Below are positions 18,006 to 26,356 of a stretch of 63,305 bases of DNA, one piece after another. The notes below the pieces were generated by a model. It saw only the letters and a list, made by a program, of their open reading frames with translations, was not told where the DNA came from and searched no databases. The DNA comes from Novosphingobium sediminis (lineage in GTDB: Bacteria > Pseudomonadota > Alphaproteobacteria > Sphingomonadales > Sphingomonadaceae). Position numbers and translations under genes: made by a program. Numbering within the stretch: position 1 is the stretch's first letter; each line of letters opens with the position of its first letter. The DNA is taken from positions 1-63,305 of the forward strand of contig NZ_BJYR01000027.1 of NCBI RefSeq assembly GCF_007991615.1. The letters are read 5' to 3'.

Positions 18006-18393
18006 GACACTAAATTTTGCTGCCCGATCACGAGAGTTAACTGGGCCCTCAATAAGGAATCCGGACCCCGCACTCGGGGGGCTCTGGAAGCCGGAGCGAT
18101 GCTCTGATCGCCTCACATTTTCGCACCGACTTGTACCTTCGCGCCGTTCTGGGAGAGGGTTTGACAAACGAAACTCCACCCCGCAGAGCGGCCAAATTTC
18201 TCTCGACAAATCGCCAACTAAAAATGGCTATTTGCTTCCGTGGGGCCAAAATGAGCCCCTCAAAGGAACAGATCTGTGCTTCCCTTCAGGCGCCAATGCG
18301 GCTACAAAATCCCCCAGTTCTCGGTAGCTTAGCACAGAATTTAATGCTGAAGTTTACGCCGGAAACTGGTCGAAAATCGGGGACAAATCCAGA
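18006..18393. other. gene-free right flank of the defence island
   Basis: The 388 bp between hsdR and the right direct repeat hold no convincing gene; the frame at 18131-18442 crosses the repeat and has no recognisable features. The segment contains several short A/T-rich stretches that could be integrase arm sites, but no clear repeat could be matched to the left end beyond the 13-bp core and GGGGAC. Confidence 0.45.
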
Positions 18394-18406
18394 CACACCC
18401 TACGCG
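18394..18406. repeat. candidate attR, 13-bp direct repeat
   Basis: CACACCCTACGCG, identical to 5015-5027. GGGGAC lies just upstream (18379-18384), as at the left copy (5002-5007). It marks the proposed junction between island and transfer backbone. Confidence 0.6.
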
Positions 18407-18484
18407 ACGGGTCGCAGCAAATGTACGAAGGAAAAGCGTTAAATCACAAAGGCATAGATCGAATTTTGCAAAATGGCAGCTTCT

Positions 18485-18558
18485 CCGTCAAAAGTGACGG
18501 GGGCGAGGGCAGTTACGTGGATTTGACCAAGGCCAGGCCGGAAGTGGCGGAATTCCGC
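18485..18558. promoter_or_regulatory. candidate oriT / relaxosome binding region
   Basis: Upstream of the relaxosome-like gene, traD and traI lie a perfect stem-loop CCGTCA-AAAG-TGACGG (18485-18500) and a perfect 12-bp palindrome GCGGAATTCCGC (18547-18558). In many conjugative elements oriT sits next to genes for a ribbon-helix-helix accessory protein and the relaxase. No nic sequence could be recognised, so this is a placement argument with supporting repeats. Confidence 0.4.
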
Positions 18559-18572
18559 AGCCCTCTATGTTC

Positions 18573-18601
18573 TTGACATGTTCTTGAATCTGACTTAGCT
18601 T
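18573..18601 (+). promoter_or_regulatory. candidate promoter for the traD-traI operon
   Basis: A perfect TTGACA (18573-18578), 17-bp spacer and TAGCTT (18596-18601) stand 54 bp before the first gene of the RHH-traD-traI run. The -10 is poor, so strength or dependence on an activator is uncertain. Confidence 0.45.
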
Positions 18602-18654
18602 CGACCTCGCCTTTCGCAGTGTGAACCGGGCTCCTGACCACAAGGAGTCCGTGC

Positions 18655-18987
18655 ATGACACGGCCAATCTGTCTCCAGGTTTACATCTCAAGCGAGCTCA
18701 GCTCGCTGATCCGCAAAGCTGCCAAGGCCAAGGGGATCAGCATGAGCGAGTGGGTTCGCGCCTTGCTCGCCAATGCCTGCACCGAGGACGAGCTTGCCTC
18801 GCGGCTCGACGCTTCCATCGAACGCATTTCCCGCCGCTCTGTGTTCCTCATGGTCGGTGTGGATGCGCTGCTGGCGGGGCACCCCGATCACGCTTTGCGC
18901 GGTCGAGCGCACCAGGCTTACATGCGCAAATGCAAGGAGCTCGGCCTTTCCGCCGCTAGCGGCGAGGGAGGTTCCGATGAAGCGTAA
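18655..18987 (+). CDS. small DNA-binding relaxosome-like protein (ribbon-helix-helix type), 110 aa
   Basis: The N-terminus TRPICLQVYISSELSSLIRKAAKAKGISMSEWVRALL has the beta strand followed by two helices expected of ribbon-helix-helix proteins such as TraY or MobC accessory factors. The gene overlaps traD by 11 bp and precedes the relaxase, so a role in binding oriT or in autoregulation is likely. The C-terminal half has a short hydrophobic stretch (RRSVFLMVGVDALLAG) of unclear role. The ribosome site is CAAGGAG (18640-18646). An alternative is a plain transcriptional repressor. Confidence 0.6.
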   Translation: MTRPICLQVYISSELSSLIRKAAKAKGISMSEWVRALLANACTEDELASRLDASIERISRRSVFLMVGVDALLAGHPDHALRGRAHQAYMRKCKELGLSAASGEGGSDEA

Positions 18988-21373
18988 CCTCGTCAATTTC
19001 ACGCGCGGCAGCCAGCTGCTCGGACACTTCAGCTTCATGTTCGCGGCGGGTCTCAAGGGCCCACTGATCGTTGCCGCTCTCGTGATCTCATGGACCTCCT
19101 GGTGGACCATTTCGGCAGGGCTCACCGATCACGAAGTCTATCTGGTCTGGATACGGATCTATGCCGCCATCTACGGCTTCATGGAGTTCGATCCCGCCAA
19201 GCGTATCACTCTGGAAACCGCCTTTGGCGCGACCATCCAGTTTCCGATTGCCCAGCTCGATCGCTACCCGCCGGTTGCCCATGCGTGGGAGAAGCTGACG
19301 GATTTGCTGACCAGTGCCTTGTGGCGTTCCGGGTTCCTGTTGGTCCCCGCCTTTGCCGTCTTCTACTGGTTCGCCGAGCGGTTCGGAGGCCGGTCCAAGG
19401 AGCGCAAACACGAGCGCGGCGCGATGCTGGTCACGCTTCCCGAGCTCGTCGACGAACTGACCACCCACAACCGGCGCGAGCGCACCCGTGAGCTCGATTC
19501 CGCGCTGGGCTGGAAATGGCGGCTCAGCCTGCCGCGGGAAATTGTCCGGGTCTTTCCTTATAGGCCATCGCATATCGCCACGGTCGCTTATCCCTGGCGG
19601 CTCGAGCAGAGCCACGCGATGCTCATTGGCACGACCGGTATGGGCAAGACCGTGGCGATCTCCGACATGATCGCGGAAGCAAGAGCCAAGGGTCAGCGCT
19701 GCGTTGTCTTCGATCTGACTGGCGCCTTTATCGAGCACTTCCATGCCGCCCATTGCGACATCATTCTGAACCCGCTCGATGCGCGCTGCCCCCAGTGGAA
19801 CCTGTTCGATGAATGCCGTTCCGAAGGCGAGTTCTGGGCCGCCGCGGACGCCCTCGTGCCTCACGACGGAGGCGGTGAAGCCCAGTTCTGGGTGATTGCT
19901 GCCCGCGCGCTGTTCGTCGAATTCTGCCTCAAACTCGTGGCCGAGGGCAGGGCGACCAACGAAGCCTTGGCGCGCGAGCTGATGACCGCGGACCTCTCGC
20001 GCGTTCATGCCATGATGCGCGGAACGATCGCCGATCCGCTGACCGCGCCGGAAGCTGCACGCATGGCGGAATCGATCCGGGCCGTCTTCAACGTGAACGC
20101 CAAGGCGCTCAAGCTGCTGCCCACTGCCGGACCTCGTTTTTCGGTTCGCCAATGGATCGAAGACGGGGCCGATAGCGCTCGAAGCGAAGGCTCGATCCTG
20201 TTCATTTCTGCCCGCTATGTCGACATGAGCGTCTGCGCGCAGTTGCTCACGCTCTGGCTCGACACGGCAATGAATACGCTGATGACGATGCCCCGTACTC
20301 GCGATCTCAAGTGCTGGTTCTTCGTCGATGAGCTGGGGGCGTTGCACCGACTGCCGGCCCTCGAGAAAGGCTTGCAGACGGCGCGCAATTTCGGCGGCGC
20401 GATTGTTCTTGGTCTTCACGCTTATGCCAAGCTCAAGGAGGTCTACGGCGAGAACATGGCGATGACGCTGGCATCGCTCGCCCGGACCAAACTGATCCTC
20501 GGAACCGCCGACCGCGAAACGGCCACCTGGTGCTCCGACTTCATCGGCCATCGCCAGGTCAGGGACATGGAGGAGGGCTACACTTACGGCTACAACAATG
20601 CCCGTGATGCGGTCAGCCTCACCCCGCGCAAGCATATCGAGCCGCTCCTGCTGCCCGACCAGCTGATGAACCTGCCGCGCCTGTCGGGGTACATCAAGTT
20701 CCCCGACGGCTTTCCCGCCGCACCGGTCAAACTCAAGCCCGTTGACCGACCCAAGCGAGCGGAGACATTCATCGCCAGGGTCAAGGAAAGCCCGAAGGCG
20801 AGGGGCACCGTGCCCCATTCGTCGACAGAGCAGGAAGAGCAGCCGGCAGTGGCGACAGGCAACGAGCATCCCTCGTCCAACGATGACGGAGCGGGCAAAC
20901 CGGTCGTCCCAAAGCAGGGAGAACTGGCCCTGGATCAGGGTGCGCGAGCCACGCCGAAACAGGAGCCTGACGTGCCATCCAAGGACCTTGAACGGGCAAT
21001 TGAACGCACACCCGGCAAGACGTCAAAGGAGCAGAAACCGGCAGCTCACTCCGGGCAAGAGAAGGCTGGCAAGGCCAAGAAGGAGCGATCCCACACCAGA
21101 ACCGATGCCCCGCCGCGAAAGACTGGACCTTCCGCCCGCCCACTTCTCCCGACGGGCGAAGCCGCAGCGATTCCGGATCAGCCAGCTTCTGCCAAGGGTG
21201 CAGCCCGGCCCGGCGCGCCCGACACTAAGGCGCTGCAAGAGGACAAGCCGGACACCCCGAAGAGCCGAGGCTCCAGCGATGCCGCCGCGCGCAAGCTGAT
21301 GCTCGAGGATGGTCTGCGGGAGCATGAGCCTCCGCCGATCACTGGTCCCGATCTTGGCGACATGGAGATGTGA
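18977..21373 (+). CDS. traD: type IV coupling protein, F-type TraD
   Basis: ATG at 18977 overlaps the preceding gene and has GGGAGG upstream. The 798-residue protein starts with two membrane segments (about 24-45 and 115-132), followed by the VirD4/TraD ATPase: Walker A GTTGMGKT (218-225) and Walker B WFFVDE (447-452). The segment GLQTARNFGGAIVLGLHAYAK is typical of TraD. It docks the relaxosome at the inner-membrane channel and powers DNA export. The last 180 residues are Pro/Lys/Glu-rich and low complexity, unlike the short TraM-binding tail of F TraD. Confidence 0.95.
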   Translation: MKRNLVNFTRGSQLLGHFSFMFAAGLKGPLIVAALVISWTSWWTISAGLTDHEVYLVWIRIYAAIYGFMEFDPAKRITLETAFGATIQFPIAQLDRYPPVAHAWEKLTDLLTSALWRSGFLLVPAFAVFYWFAERFGGRSKERKHERGAMLVTLPELVDELTTHNRRERTRELDSALGWKWRLSLPREIVRVFPYRPSHIATVAYPWRLEQSHAMLIGTTGMGKTVAISDMIAEARAKGQRCVVFDLTGAFIEHFHAAHCDIILNPLDARCPQWNLFDECRSEGEFWAAADALVPHDGGGEAQFWVIAARALFVEFCLKLVAEGRATNEALARELMTADLSRVHAMMRGTIADPLTAPEAARMAESIRAVFNVNAKALKLLPTAGPRFSVRQWIEDGADSARSEGSILFISARYVDMSVCAQLLTLWLDTAMNTLMTMPRTRDLKCWFFVDELGALHRLPALEKGLQTARNFGGAIVLGLHAYAKLKEVYGENMAMTLASLARTKLILGTADRETATWCSDFIGHRQVRDMEEGYTYGYNNARDAVSLTPRKHIEPLLLPDQLMNLPRLSGYIKFPDGFPAAPVKLKPVDRPKRAETFIARVKESPKARGTVPHSSTEQEEQPAVATGNEHPSSNDDGAGKPVVPKQGELALDQGARATPKQEPDVPSKDLERAIERTPGKTSKEQKPAAHSGQEKAGKAKKERSHTRTDAPPRKTGPSARPLLPTGEAAAIPDQPASAKGAARPGAPDTKALQEDKPDTPKSRGSSDAAARKLMLEDGLREHEPPPITGPDLGDMEM

Positions 21374-21410
21374 GCATGTCGCTGAGCTCCTCGGTATCGG
21401 GGACCGACCC

Positions 21411-24338
21411 ATGCTGTCGGTAGCCAATGTCCGCACAGCAGGCGGCGCGGCCAACTACTTCGCTGCCGACAATTACTACACGCGGGCTGATGCCGATCGC
21501 TCGGGTGAATGGCTGGGCAAGGGCGCTGCGGCGCTCGGGCTCAAAGGGGCCGTCGACGCGCGGCAGTTCGAGGCAATCCTCAAGGGGATGTTGCCTGACG
21601 GGAGCCGCGTCGGCAGTGACAACCGGGCGCACCGGGCGGGGACCGATCTCACCTTTTCGATGCCGAAAAGCTGGTCGGTCCTCGCTCTGGTGGGCGGCGA
21701 CAAACGGATCCTCGACGTCTACGCTGCGGCCGTCCGGGAAACCCTGCGCTGGGCCGAGAAGAACCTCGCCGAGACCCGGATGGAGGTTCGCGGCAGGGAG
21801 CGAGCCGTTCAGACCGGCAACCTTGCGATCGCGCTGTTCCAGCACGACACCAATCGCAACCAGGAGCCCAACGCTCACTTCCATGCCGTCATTGCCAATG
21901 TGACGAGAGGGGCCGATGGCAAATGGCGGGCATTGCGCAACGACAAGCTCTGGCAGCACAATACCCTCCTCAATGCCATGACGATGGCGCGGTTTCGTCT
22001 GAGCGTCGAAAAGCTCGGCTACGAGGTCGGTGAGTTCGGCAAGCACGGCAATTTCGAGGCCGTCGGGGTGCCCAAGCCGGTCCGCGATGCCTTCAGCTCC
22101 CGGCGAGCTGAAATCCTGGAAGCGGCCGCCCAGATGAACTTCTCAGGGCCAGGCGTGCTCGATGCTGCAACCTTGATGACCCGGGCCGACAAGGGGCGGA
22201 TCGAAGATCGCGATGCGCTGACGCAGCAGTGGCAGGAAACGTCCGCAAGGTTGGGCTTTGATCCCGCCACCGTCATCGCCCAAGCCAATGCTCGCAGTGC
22301 GCAGGATCTTGGCAATGTGACCGGCTTGAGGCCAACGATGCGCGCGCTTGTTCACAATGTTCAGGCCCTTGCAACCTCCTTCGCCGAGCGCCTTGGCCTG
22401 CGCGAAGGTGACCCGCTGATACCTAGCAGGCTGACCAATCGCAGCGTCGAGCAGGTCGCCGCAATTCATGCGGTCGCCTCGGCTGTCCGGCATCTCGGCG
22501 AGCGGGAAGCCGCCTTCACTCGGCCCGACATCTACCGTGCAGCGCTTGGCTTTGCGCTCCCGACTTCACTTGCAGACATCGAGCACCGCGTCGACCAGCT
22601 GCTCCGCCAGGGGCATCTGGAGAGGGGCAGGGGCGCCGACCGGGAACTGCTGACGACACGCGATGCAATCAGCCTCGAACAGCGCATCATTGCTGGGGTC
22701 GAAAAGGGGCGCGGTGCCGCGCCGGCGATTGTCTCTCCTGAACTTGCAGGGACCCGTCTGCAGGCCCTATCCCAGATCAAATACGGCCTGACCTTGAACG
22801 CGGGACAGGAAGGGGCAGGACGTCTGCTGCTTGGTTCGAACAACCGGATCGTCGCGATCCAGGGCGTCGCGGGTGCAGGCAAGAGCACGGTCCTCAAACC
22901 TGTCGCCGATATCATGCGCGAGGAGGGCAAGGCCGTGCTCGGGCTCGCAGTGCAGAATACGCTGGTCCAGATGCTTGAGCGCGATACGGGTATTCCCTCG
23001 ATCACGGTGTCGCGGTTCCTCGCCCAGCACCGCGATCTCCTTGAAGGGGCGGACACAGCTCGCCTTGCCGAGGCGCGAGGTGCAATGCGCGGTACGGTCG
23101 TGCTGCTCGACGAAGCTTCCATGGTTGGGAATGCCGACAAGGAAAAGTTGGTCCGGCTGGCAAACTTGCTCGAACTCGGCCGCTTTGCGAGCATCGGGGA
23201 CAGCAAGCAGCTGGGCGCAGTCGATGCCGGAAAGCCCTTCGATGTGATGCAGCAGGCCGGCATTGAGACGGCCGTCATGAGCACCAATCTTCGCGCACGC
23301 AGCGAAGGCCTTCGTGAAGCGCAACAGGCAGCGCAACAAGGGCGCATCCAAGACGCCATGCGCCACCTCGCTCCCCAGGTGATCGAGGTGGGGAACGATG
23401 CTGCTGTCGATGCCGCCGCCGCTTGGTTGTCGCTCTCGTCAGCCGGGCGCGAGACAACTGCAATCTATGCTTCAGGCCGAAACCTGCGCAGCGCCGTGAA
23501 CGAGGCTGTGCAGACCGGCCTCAAAGCGAGCGGGGAGATTGGGCCAGTATCAATGCGGCTCCAGACCCTCTCGCGCGTCAATGTAACTCGTGAGGAGCTG
23601 CGATATGCCAGCACCTATGCCCCCGGCATGGTGGTCGATGTCGCGCGGCGTCAGCGCAGTCAAGGCCTTGCAGCAGGCAAATACCGGGTAGTCGGAACCG
23701 ATGTGGCTCGCGAGCGGGTGACGCTGGAGAACGAGCGTGGCCGCCAGTTCGAGTTTCGTCCCGGCCAGATCAGGCCGCAAGGTGAGCAGGATCCGCTGCG
23801 CCTTTTTGAAGTCCGCGCCCTCGACATTTACACCGGCGACAAGATCCGGTGGACAGAGACCGATCACCAGCGGGGCCTGCTCAATGCCGACCAGGCCCGG
23901 ATCGTCGCTGTCGACAAAGAGGCTGTCGTGGTGAAGACATCCTTGGGCGCAGAACACAGGCTGGAGCAGGGCGACCCGATGCTCCGCCGTCTCGATCTCG
24001 CCTATGCTCTCAATGCCCATATGGCTCAGGGGCTCACATCGGATCGCGGTATTGCGGTGATGGATAGCCGCGAGCGCAATCTCGCCAACCAGCAGACATT
24101 CCTGGTGACAATCACGCGGCTGCGCGATGGCCTCACCCTCTATGTCGACAATGCTGGCAAGCTCGAGGCGGCGGTCGAGCGCAATGCCGGCATGAAGCGC
24201 TCGGCGCTGGAAACGGTCGATCTCCTCCGCGATGCGGCATCCAAAGGGCAGGCCAAAGATCGTGTGGCTCCTGAGCAGACACGTAAACCGCCAGAGCTTG
24301 ATCGGTCGATCACAAAGCCCTTCGAAATCGGCATCTAG
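21411..24338 (+). CDS. traI: MOBF relaxase/helicase TraI (TrwC-like), 975 aa
   Basis: ATG at 21411 gives the family N-terminus MLSVANVRTAGGAANYF; longer frames add unrelated residues. Relaxase tyrosines Y16, Y22 and Y23 and metal-binding histidines H145, H156 and H158 (HFH) are present. A RecD-like helicase follows, with GVAGAGKST (485-493) and LLDEAS (565-570). It nicks oriT, stays bound to the 5' end and unwinds the strand. The size is like TrwC of R388 and far below F TraI, so the extra C-terminal TraI domains are absent. It starts 37 bp after traD. Confidence 0.95.
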   Translation: MLSVANVRTAGGAANYFAADNYYTRADADRSGEWLGKGAAALGLKGAVDARQFEAILKGMLPDGSRVGSDNRAHRAGTDLTFSMPKSWSVLALVGGDKRILDVYAAAVRETLRWAEKNLAETRMEVRGRERAVQTGNLAIALFQHDTNRNQEPNAHFHAVIANVTRGADGKWRALRNDKLWQHNTLLNAMTMARFRLSVEKLGYEVGEFGKHGNFEAVGVPKPVRDAFSSRRAEILEAAAQMNFSGPGVLDAATLMTRADKGRIEDRDALTQQWQETSARLGFDPATVIAQANARSAQDLGNVTGLRPTMRALVHNVQALATSFAERLGLREGDPLIPSRLTNRSVEQVAAIHAVASAVRHLGEREAAFTRPDIYRAALGFALPTSLADIEHRVDQLLRQGHLERGRGADRELLTTRDAISLEQRIIAGVEKGRGAAPAIVSPELAGTRLQALSQIKYGLTLNAGQEGAGRLLLGSNNRIVAIQGVAGAGKSTVLKPVADIMREEGKAVLGLAVQNTLVQMLERDTGIPSITVSRFLAQHRDLLEGADTARLAEARGAMRGTVVLLDEASMVGNADKEKLVRLANLLELGRFASIGDSKQLGAVDAGKPFDVMQQAGIETAVMSTNLRARSEGLREAQQAAQQGRIQDAMRHLAPQVIEVGNDAAVDAAAAWLSLSSAGRETTAIYASGRNLRSAVNEAVQTGLKASGEIGPVSMRLQTLSRVNVTREELRYASTYAPGMVVDVARRQRSQGLAAGKYRVVGTDVARERVTLENERGRQFEFRPGQIRPQGEQDPLRLFEVRALDIYTGDKIRWTETDHQRGLLNADQARIVAVDKEAVVVKTSLGAEHRLEQGDPMLRRLDLAYALNAHMAQGLTSDRGIAVMDSRERNLANQQTFLVTITRLRDGLTLYVDNAGKLEAAVERNAGMKRSALETVDLLRDAASKGQAKDRVAPEQTRKPPELDRSITKPFEIGI

Positions 24339-24408
24339 CGTCCTGCTGTCCCCATGCGTCCGCACATGGCCGGTTGACGAGAAGTTCTTTATTTGTTCTC
24401 ATTAGCCC

Positions 24409-24648
24409 ATGCTCCGAATCTCCGACGACATCCTCCTTACGCATCTCGAAGTCGCGCTGGCCGTTGCGCCGGAGCACACGCTTATTCGTCTCAATGCCGA
24501 TGACCCACGCGCCCAGCGTATTGCCAGGGTCGATCTTGCTCGTCATCTGGTCGAACGTATGCGCGGCTTCACCATCGAAGGCGAAAGCAATGGCGGCCCA
24601 GGCACGCAGCCGTGCCTATTTCCGGGCGATCTGTCGCCGATCGGATGA
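24409..24648 (+). CDS. small hypothetical protein, 79 aa
   Basis: The frame begins at ATG 24409, 70 bp after traI, and ends 23 bp before the convergent gene at 24672. The central part DPRAQRIARVDLARHLVERMRGF looks like a conserved helix; the C-terminus is low complexity. There is no obvious Shine-Dalgarno site. Position and codon use make it plausible, but it could be spurious. Confidence 0.4.
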   Translation: MLRISDDILLTHLEVALAVAPEHTLIRLNADDPRAQRIARVDLARHLVERMRGFTIEGESNGGPGTQPCLFPGDLSPIG

Positions 24649-24671
24649 ACTGGTAGTCTTGTCGAGGAGGG

Positions 24672-24869
24672 TTACTGGAGTGGCCGGTCCGGGGCGTTGG
24701 AGCTCAGCTGGCCAATTCGCTCGGCGATAGCCTGCCATGTCCGAATGCCTGCCTCGTCGCCAGCAAGTGCGAGAGCCCCAATCTGTTCGGCGACGTGCAA
24801 GGGTGCCTTGTCCCCATGGGCTCGCAGGACATGGTTGGCGCAGGCCCAGAGCTCCCAGTCGCTGAGCAT
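24672..24869 (-). CDS. DUF6961-like small protein, 65 aa
   Basis: ATG at 24869 overlaps the previous stop as TGATG. The sequence MLSDWELWACANHVLRAHGD, then an Ala-rich helix with GDEAGIRTWQAIAERI, matches the pattern I associate with DUF6961, a family seen mainly in sphingomonads. Function unknown. It is the last gene of the four-gene operon started by the S24 repressor. Confidence 0.7.
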   Translation of the reverse strand: MLSDWELWACANHVLRAHGDKAPLHVAEQIGALALAGDEAGIRTWQAIAERIGQLSSNAPDRPLQ

Positions 24870-25180
24870 CAGCCGAGCGCGCTGATGGCCGCGCCAACCG
24901 TCGCGTAGAGACCATAGGCGACGAAGGCTGCGGCAAGAATGAATTCGAGGCGGAGTTTGAATGCAGTCGGACGACGATGTCCCGCCGGCCATATCTGGTC
25001 GCAGGCAAACCCGTTGAACCCCGAACGCTCCCCGACCACTTCGACACGAGAGCCGATGAATTTGCGTACCTGGCGGGTGTTGTCGAGTTCCCAGGTCCCG
25101 CCACCATCGGTTCGCAGCACCGGTCCGTTGGCCGCCCGTTCGACGATGCCGGTCAGATGCGTGGTGCTGCTTACCGGCAA
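24869..25180 (-). CDS. DUF5818-like protein with C-terminal membrane segment, 103 aa
   Basis: The likely start is TTG at 25180, which overlaps the nuclease stop; longer frames enter the nuclease gene. The core THLTGIVERAANGPVLRTDGGGTWELD followed by IGSRVEVVGERSGFNGF is a small beta-barrel pattern like DUF5818. Residues about 78-100 form a hydrophobic segment (FILAAAFVAYGLYATVGAAI), which suggests membrane anchoring. No enzymatic motif is seen. It is translationally coupled to the genes on both sides. Confidence 0.6.
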   Translation of the reverse strand: MPVSSTTHLTGIVERAANGPVLRTDGGGTWELDNTRQVRKFIGSRVEVVGERSGFNGFACDQIWPAGHRRPTAFKLRLEFILAAAFVAYGLYATVGAAISALG

Positions 25181-25596
25181 GCCGGGCCTTTCCAGTAGCG
25201 ATCCCAGCGCAGAACATTGCCGGTCTTGATCATGGCGCATGACAGATCGGCACCTGACGGCAGGCGGCACCATGCAGCGGTCCTGTTTCCGCCTGCGGAC
25301 CCTTCGGAGCGGCATGTCAGTCGCGGACCTCTTACCACCACGTGACCGGTCGAGATCGTTCCGCGCGCGCCGCCCATCAGCTGCACGAGGGCATCGCGTG
25401 CCTCAATCGCCGTGGCATCGGGGCAGGGCTGATTGGTGCGGCACGTGCCGTCCATTTCCCGGGCAGCGATACCGGCGATCCGAAGGTGAGGGCCTTCCGC
25501 ACACCAGACCGGGCCATCGCCATCCCAGACATGGGTTGGCGTGCAGGTAAAGGTCTGGCCGGAAGCCACGATCGAAGCGGCAAGGAGGGCAAGCAT
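25171..25596 (-). CDS. thermonuclease-like (SNase-fold) protein with signal peptide, 141 aa
   Basis: ATG at 25596 starts 12 bp after the S24 repressor stop. Residues 1-13 (MLALLAASIVASG) look like a short secretion signal. VWDGDGPVWC and LRIAGIAAREMDG are the first strands of the staphylococcal-nuclease fold, and three cysteine pairs suggest an oxidised periplasmic form. Such proteins cut nucleic acid or, when residues are lost, only bind it; the catalytic Arg/Glu set is incomplete in what I can see. Many conjugative elements carry one. Confidence 0.7.
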   Translation of the reverse strand: MLALLAASIVASGQTFTCTPTHVWDGDGPVWCAEGPHLRIAGIAAREMDGTCRTNQPCPDATAIEARDALVQLMGGARGTISTGHVVVRGPRLTCRSEGSAGGNRTAAWCRLPSGADLSCAMIKTGNVLRWDRYWKGPACR

Positions 25597-25608
25597 CAGA
25601 AGGCCACC

Positions 25609-26250
25609 TTAGAGTGCCCTTCCAAACCAGAGAACCCGTCCGACGATATTGAGCGTGCGTTTCTCGAGGCCGCGCCAGCTTGGATAGGCCGGGTTGTCGC
25701 TCAGGACCGACGCGCGCTTGCCCTGTGGTTCGAGCGCAATGCGCTTTACGCTCAGCATATCGTCCATCCGCAGGACATAGATCCCGTCTCTCAGGCGCGC
25801 CTGGCCGTCCCCGAGATCGACCATAACTTCGTCGCCATCATGAAGGGTGGGCTCCATGGAGTCGCCATGCACGGCGATGATCGACAGGCTCGCTGCCTTG
25901 CTCGCGGTCAGTCGCCGCAGCCACTTCTCGTCGAAACCAAACTGCGCGGATTTGGCTTCCATTTCAGCCAGAGCGCCGTGGCCGGCTGATGCCTCGACAT
26001 TGAGCAAAGGCACATGGACGAGCTCGACCACCGGGCCTGAGCGGCGGGCAGGGGCTCCAAGAACCTTCTCATCGACCCCGAAAAATCGCGCCAGAACCGA
26101 GCGATCCTGCTCGTCCAGCTGCCGCGGACTGCCGCGCCGAATATACTGCTGTATGTAAGCGGCATTGCGCCCGAGCAGGCGCGAAACCGAGGAGTAATTC
26201 ACCCCTCGTTGCTGGATCAGCTCATCCAGGGCTCTCCGTGCGTCGTCCAT
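25609..26250 (-). CDS. S24-family (LexA/CI-like) self-cleaving repressor, 213 aa
   Basis: ATG at 26250 has AGGA 9 bp upstream, better than GTG 26274, which would lie against the operator. Residues 5-40 form an unusual helix-turn-helix (GVNYSSVSRLLGRNAAYIQQYI). A probable cleavage site SAG lies at 88-90, and the Ser-Lys dyad is S131 (HGDSMEP) and K169 (LSVKRIA). Proteins of this kind cleave themselves upon RecA activation, as CI and SetR do to release phages or SXT-type ICEs. Four operator half-sites lie just upstream, so it probably represses itself and the divergent gene, and perhaps transfer. Confidence 0.85.
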   Translation of the reverse strand: MDDARRALDELIQQRGVNYSSVSRLLGRNAAYIQQYIRRGSPRQLDEQDRSVLARFFGVDEKVLGAPARRSGPVVELVHVPLLNVEASAGHGALAEMEAKSAQFGFDEKWLRRLTASKAASLSIIAVHGDSMEPTLHDGDEVMVDLGDGQARLRDGIYVLRMDDMLSVKRIALEPQGKRASVLSDNPAYPSWRGLEKRTLNIVGRVLWFGRAL

Positions 26251-26274
26251 GACTACCAGTCCTATCGCGGGCAC

Positions 26275-26313
26275 CTAGGAAAATCCATCCTAGACTCTAG
26301 GAAGCCTTCCTAG
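26275..26313. promoter_or_regulatory. double palindromic operator of the S24 repressor
   Basis: Two inverted pairs stand between the divergent genes: CTAGGA (26275-26280) with TCCTAG (26288-26293), and CTAGGAAG (26297-26304) with CTTCCTAG (26306-26313). The four half-sites cover the region where both divergent promoters must lie. The same half-site recurs at 54143-54163, 54364-54371 and 4041-4048. Confidence 0.75.
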
Positions 26314-26356
26314 TAAGAACATATCAAGAACGCAAGCCTAAAGCGAGTCGACGGCG

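Larger units (their letters stand above)
5015..18406. mobile_element. probable integrase-borne defence island (13.4 kb) nested in the conjugative element
   Basis: An exact 13-bp direct repeat CACACCCTACGCG occurs at 5015-5027 and 18394-18406, and GGGGAC lies 7-9 bp upstream of each copy. The repeats enclose two overlapping tyrosine recombinase genes, the Gabija-like pair and a complete type I restriction-modification set. The left copy is 74 bp before the first integrase start and the right copy is 389 bp after hsdR. This is the layout of an integrated island with attL and attR. Removing it would join the ssb accessory region to the traD-traI region. Excision is inferred, not shown. Confidence 0.65.

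Noticed and set aside
18131..18442. Possible 103-aa gene after hsdR
   Set aside because: It crosses the candidate right attachment repeat and has no recognisable feature or ribosome site.
19088..20869. Minus-strand open frame (593 codons) opposite traD
   Set aside because: Antisense shadow of a strongly supported coupling-protein gene.
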